Origin: Xestospongia bergquistia
Taxonomy: Eukaryota; Porifera; Demospongiae; Haplosclerida; Petrosiidae
NCBI GenBank assembly: GCA_963965975.1
Contig: OZ014413.1
Location: 10,008,101-10,072,100 of the forward strand
Direction: 5' to 3'
Length of the DNA stretch: 64,000 nucleotides
Position 1 is the stretch's first letter; every line of letters starts with the position of its first letter. Below, one piece after another: positions 57,283-64,000 of this stretch. Under the pieces are notes generated by a model. It was not told the origin of the DNA. It saw only the letters and a program-made list of their open reading frames with translations, and made no database searches. The translations under genes were made by a program, and so were the position numbers.

Positions 57283-58524
57283 TATACCTTGTTTTTAAGA
57301 TCACTAATATTGTGTTAGTCTTGTTGTAATAAATAGAGTTGTTGTATGTATTTGATAATCCATTTAAATTATTGATGGCCATCATCTTTTTCTTTTACAT
57401 ATAAACCTTATATTAGTTGAACTAAAGTAGACCACACCCACAAACAATAGTTATAAAATAAAAGTGGTATAACTTGGATAGTTGCAAGGAGTAGCCACAT
57501 AGATCTAAATATTCAACATAATCTTGTATGACATTGTATTTGAAAATATTGTGAATCTACTAGTTTTGGAGTTATTGTAAGAAATAAGAAAAAAGTATAA
57601 AGTGTATCGCCCCTCATAAACATATTACCACAAAATGATATTATGTTTACTAGTAAAGACAACCATTAGTTGTAGCTTACCAGTGGCACTACATGTCTGT
57701 TTAAGTCTCAAATTCTCAAATACATGTAACTACATATACCAATAGCATCAGTGTGACAGTATATATTATAAATATGTGACCTGATTTGTGAAAAGGGGAC
57801 CATTTTTATTAAAACATCTTTGAAAATATGCAGTTGTTGTGTACACAATCATACATGTTTGCTAAATTGTATGTCATTTTAAAACAATAGGATAAATTGA
57901 ATGCAAAATATAGTATATGCATACAATGTAAAAATTATTTGATTGAATGTATATAATCAATACATGATTATATATATTACAAAATATATATGATTATATG
58001 ATACAAAGTGTTTAAAAAATGTTAGAACTAATAATGATTTTAAAACTTGTTCATTTGATAAGTGATCAATTCTATCAGACATTGGTAATCAAAACAATAT
58101 TATGTTTACTTTCAGTTTACATCATGCAACCTGTATAACTATATATTGGTTAAATCAACTAATCAGTATTTACAGTGTAAAAATATATATAAATGTATAT
58201 ATATACATACATATGTATATATACACTCATATATATATATATATATATATATATGCGTATACACACACACACATACACATATATGTGACCTGATGTGCAA
58301 AAAGGGACCACTTCTGTCAAAACATTTGTGACCTGATTTGTTAAGAAACCACTGTTAAACATATCAAAAAACAGTTTTGCATACATATAGAATAGTTATG
58401 CATTTATAGCAACTGTATGTATACAAAACTGAGATGTTTTAACAGTACAGTTTACAGTGTAAACATATATATATAAATGTATAAATATATATACATACAT
58501 ACGTATATATACACTCATATATAT

Positions 58525-58575
<51 letters not shown>

Positions 58576-58676
58576 TGTATATACACACACACATACATAT
58601 AATTATACATGTATACACACATATATATATATTATATGCTATCTTAGTTAGTAATGTGAATTAATTACTTTGAGAA
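57283..58676. promoter_or_regulatory. upstream region of the transporter at 58677
   Basis: Paralogous to 62,270-63,279. Contains a CTAGTAAAGACAACC...TACCAG variant (~57,650), a GTGACCTGATTTGTGAAAAG repeat (~57,775), a decayed fold-back element (~58,300-58,446) and (TA)/(CA) runs at 58,190-58,280 and 58,465-58,640. The usual proximal element is replaced by low-complexity DNA up to TTTGAGAAATGG. Confidence 0.4.
58190..58640. repeat. TA/CA-rich microsatellite cluster
   Basis: Two similar tracts (58,175-58,280 and 58,455-58,640), each with ATATATACATACAT, a long (TA)n and an (AC)n run. They flank a decayed fold-back element, suggesting a local duplication. Confidence 0.8.
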
Positions 58677-60215
58677 ATGGCAAGTTCTTGTCAGTCAAGA
58701 TTCTGTTATTCGTCTAGATTTTCACGATCAGCTATTTTAGTACTTGTCTGGGATGCTCTAATGTACAACTTCATTGTATATCTGAGATATTATGAGGCTA
58801 CTATCTACAGCAATGCTCAGCAAAGTCAGACACCAAGTAGTGCCAGTAATATTGTCTTTAATATTGGGTATTGTATGCTCTTCTTTTTGTTCTTATTGTT
58901 TGGATTGATAGCTGATGTGTGGACAGGACGTTATAAGATCATTGTTATTGGTATCTTTTTGTGCTTTTTTGCTTGGATACTTTCTGGTGTGGATTTTATT
59001 ATAGCAGCATATTGGCCCAATAATCTATCATTTTCTGTAATATATGCAATTGCATATCTTTGTGCTGTAGTTGGATATACTGGAGTTCGAGCAAACATTA
59101 TTCAGTTCAATATTGATCAACTTGTAGGAGCTTCGGCAGATGAACTAAGTGCTATCATATACTGGCATAGTTTTATTATGTCAGCAACATCCACTCTTTT
59201 TCAACTAGGTCGATGTTCTTTCCATTTTTTCCTTCCATTATCATTTATAATAATGGGAGTAACAGTATCTCTGGTATTAATAACTCATTCCTTTTTCAAA
59301 CACTGGCTGGAAACTACTCCTCTCATTATCAATCCTATCAAGTTGATTGCTAAAGTACTCAACTATGCCAGAAAGTACAAGTACCCAAGGAATCGTAGTG
59401 CCTTGACATACTGGGAGGAGGACTACCCTTCACGACTAGACTTAGGTAAGGAGAAATATGGAGGTCCTTTTACAGTAGAAGAAGTAGAAAATGTGAAGAC
59501 AGTGTTACGTATGATTCCTCTGATGATCTGTATTGTTGGACTCAGTTGTGCTGACGAAGTATACTGGAGTATAATGAAGGGTCCCAATCCTATTAATTCA
59601 TCTTTTAAATCTTGCTTCATTTCAAATAACACAATGAAGTTTATAACTCCAGTTTTCTTACTTCTTCTCCATCAGTTCTTAATTTATCCTTGTTACAATA
59701 AATACATTCCTAGTATGTTGAAGAGAATAGGTGTGGGACTAGTCTTTGCTTTGGCAACAACATTGTCCTATGTGGTTATATTCAAGTACCAGAGGAATAC
59801 CTTGTCATATTTTAATGACCTATTACTAATTCCTCAGGTATTGTTTGGTGTTACTTTTGCTCTTGTTGTTCCAGCATCTTTGGAGTTCACAATAGCTCAA
59901 TCTCCCATACAAATGAGAGGGATGATGGTTGGGATGTGGTTTGCCTCTCTTGGAGTTGGTTATCTCATTAATATCAATACAAAATATCCTTTTGGGTGCA
60001 ATGATAATTCTATATGTCCAAGTTTCTATTACTACATTACTAGGAGTGTTGTTATCTTTATTATACTGTTAGTATTCATAGTACTAGCTAAATGGTACAA
60101 GTTCCGTGTGAGAGAGAATGAAGTCAATATACTTCAAATTGTTGATGAACACTATGAAAGATATATGAACCAGAAAGAAGAATATGAAAGACTAATGGAA
60201 CTTTCTACTGACTGA
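58677..60215 (+). CDS. POT/SLC15-like MFS transporter (intact)
   Basis: A 512-residue intronless ORF starting MASSCQSRFCYSSRFS, with a shortened, divergent head. DALMYNF and GLIADVWTGRYK are kept. TM3-TM4 differ most (GVDFIIAAYWPNNLSFSVIYAIAYLC), and the DQ segment reads ANIIQFNIDQ. Before TM9 it has PCYNKYIPS (Tyr for Phe). From TM6 onward it is almost the same as the other copies. Its first half is shared with the copy at 63,280, and its TM6 region (FLPLSFIIMGVTVSLVLIT) matches the 39,149 gene, a mosaic pattern suggesting gene conversion. Confidence 0.87.
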   Translation: MASSCQSRFCYSSRFSRSAILVLVWDALMYNFIVYLRYYEATIYSNAQQSQTPSSASNIVFNIGYCMLFFLFLLFGLIADVWTGRYKIIVIGIFLCFFAWILSGVDFIIAAYWPNNLSFSVIYAIAYLCAVVGYTGVRANIIQFNIDQLVGASADELSAIIYWHSFIMSATSTLFQLGRCSFHFFLPLSFIIMGVTVSLVLITHSFFKHWLETTPLIINPIKLIAKVLNYARKYKYPRNRSALTYWEEDYPSRLDLGKEKYGGPFTVEEVENVKTVLRMIPLMICIVGLSCADEVYWSIMKGPNPINSSFKSCFISNNTMKFITPVFLLLLHQFLIYPCYNKYIPSMLKRIGVGLVFALATTLSYVVIFKYQRNTLSYFNDLLLIPQVLFGVTFALVVPASLEFTIAQSPIQMRGMMVGMWFASLGVGYLININTKYPFGCNDNSICPSFYYYITRSVVIFIILLVFIVLAKWYKFRVRENEVNILQIVDEHYERYMNQKEEYERLMELSTD

Positions 60216-61239
60216 TACCTTGTCCTTAAAATTATCATAATTGCGTTAGTTTGTTGTGACAAATAGATTGTTGTAATTTTAACACATTATATATATAAGT
60301 TTGATGACACATTTAAATTATTGATGATTGTCATTAAGTTTGTTAAATATCAAGTTGAATTATTTTTTCATGTAACCTTAATAGCAATGGGACTAAAATA
60401 CACTGACTACATCTATAAATAACAACATGTAATGATTTAGTGTCATTGGTTTATAGCCATTATGTTTAATCCCATTACATCTAACTAAATGTACTGGGAT
60501 TAAAAGTCTAAGAGTTTAAAATATCTTAAATGTGATTTTTACAATAATAAGATTATATTGAGAACACCATGAGCATTACAATAATTAATTTTCATTTACT
60601 ATCCTAGCTTACTTAGCTTACTGACAATGGAATGATAAGTTAAATATAAAAAATCTGATATAGTAATTATAAAACCCTTTAAATTTATTATTATATAATT
60701 TTATGATTTAACAAAGGGAAAAATAAAAATAAAAATTGTCATAAAAGAACATAAATTAATTTTTAAGACCTCCTCTCTTATATATATCATTTATATATTT
60801 AATGTTTGTTTCTTAGTAAAGTCACTGCACTGCATTTTTAAAATTTAAAACAAAACTTAAAATTTAACATTTAAAACAAATGGGACAAGACCTGCTGCAC
60901 AAATGTTAGACAAAGTGAAATTATACAAATTAGAATTAGCAAAATGTCAAGATACCATATTATATTTGTTAATATAAGTGACTGGACTAACAATGTTCAT
61001 AGTATATGAATTGTATATATATTAGAAAATGGTAGCCTAAAGTGTCATAACATAGACAATTAGACCAGCATTTTACATCAATGTTAATTTATACACACTA
61101 TATAATATAGTTTCTGTATAGTTTGTGATAATGTTTATTTGAAATATTATATCTCATTTTATTATCACAGTTATTGACGTATGCACATTTTTATTTCAGT
61201 GAGTTAGTTAAAACACAACAGTCATCCATTCTTAATGGA
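60216..61239. other. transporter 3' flank
   Basis: No gene. Paralogous to 54,920-55,944 with small indels (for example the AAATTTAAAACAAAAC stretch near 60,840). Confidence 0.65.
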
Positions 61240-62225
61240 AATAGTTACTATTATATTACGCTGACATTTCATTTTGAATGCATGATCAAATATTGGAACT
61301 TCCTTAAGCTCCATGTATTGTGATCACAAGCCATCTTTAAAAAACAACATGTAATTACATAGGAGTCATTTGATTATTCAAACTGTTATTACATCATCAT
61401 AAGCTCCTACAATGTTTTGCCATGGTTAAAGATGATCAGAATAGGATAATCTTTGCCACTAAGAAAATCAACCAGTTTCAATATCTGTGGAACCAGAACT
61501 GATATCTGTTGACCCAATAATAGTGGGAACTCGTGCTGGCCAAGGAGGACCTCCAAGAGGATTATCATTAGGGTATTGACGTATACCAACATCATAAAAT
61601 GATGACATAGCTGCAATGTGTAAATTCCTCTTCATACCATAATGGGAACTATCAGTGTAAAAAGCCACAGGAGAGATAGCATTAGGTTTTATCATTATAC
61701 CAGAAAGGTTGGATACCAGAAACTAGAGATAGTTATGTGTCACCTTTTATTAGCTCTCCAGAGATATAGCTTTGCTCCAAATAATAGAAATATTTCCTTA
61801 TGTTGAACCCATATTAAGTAAATAGCCCCAATAACTTTCAATATCACTTTCATTATATGTCCATTTGGCATACTATAATGAGGCATAGTAGTCAAGTACA
61901 TTACTCTCCAACAGTTTAATACTTGAGGGAACACTATAGTCACCTAATAAGGCTAAAAATGTCCATATTTCTTTTTGAAAATCATCCTGTTGTATTTTAT
62001 TGGGAAAAGTTGAGGGTACTTGATACCAGTAAGCAGTTATACCACCTACTTTAGAATGACTATCATCATAGACTTTTGGGTCATTGGTTGGTGGTGATAC
62101 ATGAAGGTCTTTGTCCCTTAATCAATCTTGCAAGAGATGAGAGAGTCTCTTTCAAAGGTTTCTGCTCTGGTCCATAAAGAGCTTCTAAATGACTATTATT
62201 ATAAATCTGTTCAACCATTTAAAAT
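61240..62225 (-). pseudogene. PLP decarboxylase-like pseudogene (longest copy)
   Basis: In minus-strand order: start MVEQIYNNSHLEALYGPEQK at 62,218; a YWYQVPST segment (~62,020); SNVLDYYASL (~61,900); an SYWGYLLNMGST-like stretch (~61,830, out of frame with its neighbours); the ORF 61,695-61,468 with PVAFYTDSSHYGMKRNLHI and FYDVGIRQYPNDNPLGG; then GKDYPILIIFNHGKTL (61,455-61,410). FYTDSSHYS...K and F.HGTTF.GAYDD are group II decarboxylase landmarks. Breaks lie between and inside these segments, and the Lys-PLP region is not seen. It faces away from the transporter start at 63,280, 1,062 bp distant, the same spacing as 776 to 1,838. Confidence 0.72.
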
Positions 62226-63279
62226 GGCTAAATGAAAATAAAATATGTGTCACATGATGATCATTTCTATCAGACAATAGTAATCAAAAGAATATTAATG
62301 TTTGAATCAACATATCCTTTTTAGCAGTAATATATTAAACAATATCCTTAGTATATTGTATATATTATAGTATCTTACATGAACTTTCAAATATGGTAGT
62401 TATAAAATAGAAGTGGTATAAAATGGATAGTTGCAAGGAGTAGCGACGTAGATCTAAGCAGTCAACATAATATTGTATGACATTGTATTTGAAAATATTG
62501 TGAATCTACTAGTTTTAGAGTTATTGTGAGAAAAGAGTGAAAAGTGTTGATCCCTCATATATATATATTATCACAAAAATTATATTATGTTTACTAGTAA
62601 AGACAACTATAGCCTACCAGTGTCACTACATGTTTGTCTAAAGTCTCAAATTCTCAAATACATGTAACTACATATACCAATAGCATCAGTGCATGCGACA
62701 GTATATATTATAAATATATGACCTGATTTGTGAAAAGGGGACCATTTTTATTAAAACACCTTTGAAAATATGCAGTTGTTATGTACACAATCATACATGT
62801 TTGCTAAATTATATGTCAGTTTAAAACAATAGGATAAATTGAATGCAAAATATAGTATATGCATACAATGTAAAGATTATTTGATTGAATATAATCAATA
62901 TATGATTATATATATTACAAAATATATATGATTATATGATACAAAGTGTTTAATAAATGTTAGAACTAATAATGATTTTAAAACATGTTCATTTGATAAG
63001 TGATCAACTCTATCAGACAATGGTAATCAAAACAATATTATGTTTACTTTCAGTTTACATCATGCAACCTGTATAACTATATATTGGTGAAATCAACCAA
63101 TCAGTTTTTACAGCGTAAAAATATATATAAATATACATGTACATACATATCTATATATACACTTATATATTATATGCATGCATACATATAAATATGTGTC
63201 TACACACACCCAAATATATACATATATATTATACGCTATCTTAGTTAGTAATGTTAATTATTTAATTAACATTTGAGAA
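62226..63279. promoter_or_regulatory. shared upstream region of the divergent pair at the right edge
   Basis: Begins with a GATGATCA block (~62,258). Contains the CTAGTAAAGACAACTATAGCCTACCAG block (~62,595-62,625), the GACCTGATTTGTGAAAAGGGG repeat region (~62,720) and TA/CA-rich DNA before TTTGAGAAATGG. Confidence 0.45.
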
Positions 63280-64000
63280 ATGGCAAGTTGTTGTCAGTCA
63301 AGATTCTCTATTCATTTCTGTTATTTGTCTAGATTTTCACGATCAGCTATTTTGGTACTTGTCTGGGATGCTCTAATGTACAACTACATTGTCTTTATGA
63401 GATATTATGGAGCTACCATGTACAGCAATGTTCAACAAAGTCAAAAACCAAATAGTGTCAGCAATATTGTTTATAATAATGGATATTGTATGCTCTACTT
63501 TTTATTCTCATTGCTTGGATTGATAGCTGATATGTGGACAGGACGTTATAAGATCATTGTAACTAGCATCTATTTGTGCTTTTTTGCTTGGATACTTTCT
63601 GGTGTGGATTTTATTATAGCAGCATATTGGCCCAATAATCTATCATTTTCTGTAATATATGCAATTGCATATCTTTGTGCTGTAGTTGGATATACTGGGG
63701 TTCGAGCAAACATTATTCAGTTCAATATTGATCAACTTGTAGGAGCTTCGGCAGATGAACTAAGTGCTATTATATACTGGCATAGTTTTATTATGCCAGC
63801 AACATCCACTGTTTTTGAACTAGGTCGATGTTCTTTCCATTTTCTTTTTCTATTATCATTTATATTGATGGGAGTAACAGTGTCTGTAGTATTAATAACT
63901 CAATTCTTTTTCAAAAACTGGCTGGAAACTACTCCTCTCATTATCAATCCTATCAAGTTGATTGCTAAAGTACTAAACTATGCCAGAAAGAACAAGTACC
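63280..64000 (+). CDS. POT/SLC15-like MFS transporter, cut by window end
   Basis: Starts ATG at 63,280 (MASCCQSRFSIHFCYLS) and is open for 240 codons to the last base, covering TM1-TM6 and the start of the central loop. It has DALMYNY, GLIADMWTGRYK (Met for Val) and ANIIQFNIDQLVGASADELS. THSFF is changed to TQFFF and KHW to KNW after TM6. TM3-TM5 are almost identical to the 58,677 copy, while the head differs. Whether the rest is intact cannot be seen. Confidence 0.85.
   Translation, partial: MASCCQSRFSIHFCYLSRFSRSAILVLVWDALMYNYIVFMRYYGATMYSNVQQSQKPNSVSNIVYNNGYCMLYFLFSLLGLIADMWTGRYKIIVTSIYLCFFAWILSGVDFIIAAYWPNNLSFSVIYAIAYLCAVVGYTGVRANIIQFNIDQLVGASADELSAIIYWHSFIMPATSTVFELGRCSFHFLFLLSFILMGVTVSVVLITQFFFKNWLETTPLIINPIKLIAKVLNYARKNKY

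Noticed and set aside
58102-58590. Several Tyr/Ile-rich ORFs on both strands
   Set aside because: Products of TA/CA simple repeats with no non-repetitive core.
2587-59632. A 66-86-codon antisense ORF (MLFEMKQDLKDELIGLG type) repeated in almost every transporter copy
   Set aside because: It is the reverse frame of the highly conserved central-loop/TM7 coding region. Its conservation follows from the sense protein, and it varies exactly where sense codons vary.

Overview
The window is eukaryotic, strongly AT-rich and full of (TA)n microsatellites. It is dominated by one tandem gene family, about 20 copies of an intronless ORF of ~512 codons. The proteins look like POT/PTR2 (SLC15) members of the major facilitator superfamily. 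A transposon in the middle carries ~49-nt introns and animal-type domains (HTH_psq, CENP-B HTH, DDE_1, PHD). Short introns, AT richness and the protein families fit an early-branching animal, most likely a demosponge such as Amphimedon. That assignment is inference. No tRNA, rRNA, CRISPR array or prokaryotic operon was seen.

Layout. Transporter copies that read open lie at 5131-6672, 10069-11601 (the only minus-strand copy), 15453-16994, 19713-21251, 26635-28173, 39149-40690, 53378-54919, 58677-60215 and 63280 to the window end (cut by the edge). Broken copies or fragments lie at 422-501, 1838-3151, 7402-7544, 8981-9246, 12848-13793, 22806-23916, 29728-30838, 33513-35057, 44226-45772, 52938-53183 and 56296-57282. 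The spacers hold, on the minus strand, broken pieces of a second gene that reads as a group II PLP-dependent decarboxylase (histidine-decarboxylase-like motifs). The ancestral repeat unit was therefore a divergent pair, decarboxylase (-) and transporter (+), sharing a 0.8-1.4 kb upstream region with several conserved blocks. Every decarboxylase copy visible here is dead, while the transporters were kept and multiplied.

Bases 16,852-23,793 and 23,774-30,715 are a 6,922-bp tandem duplication with no difference seen. Its crossover maps to a 20-bp stretch inside transporter coding sequence. A third, diverged copy of much of the unit follows at ~30.8-35.3 kb. The stretch 35.3-37.4 kb is the least repetitive and holds only weak exon-like remnants.

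Bases 46,205-51,487 are a recent pogo/Tigger-like DNA transposon with 400-bp terminal inverted repeats. Its transposase can be extended by two 5' exons. A phase-compatible 3' splice route runs through a tandem array of ten 54/60-nt micro-exons into a PHD-finger exon, giving a predicted 950-residue protein. A 197-bp fold-back element lies beside it, and a second small TA-flanked element is nested in its largest predicted intron.
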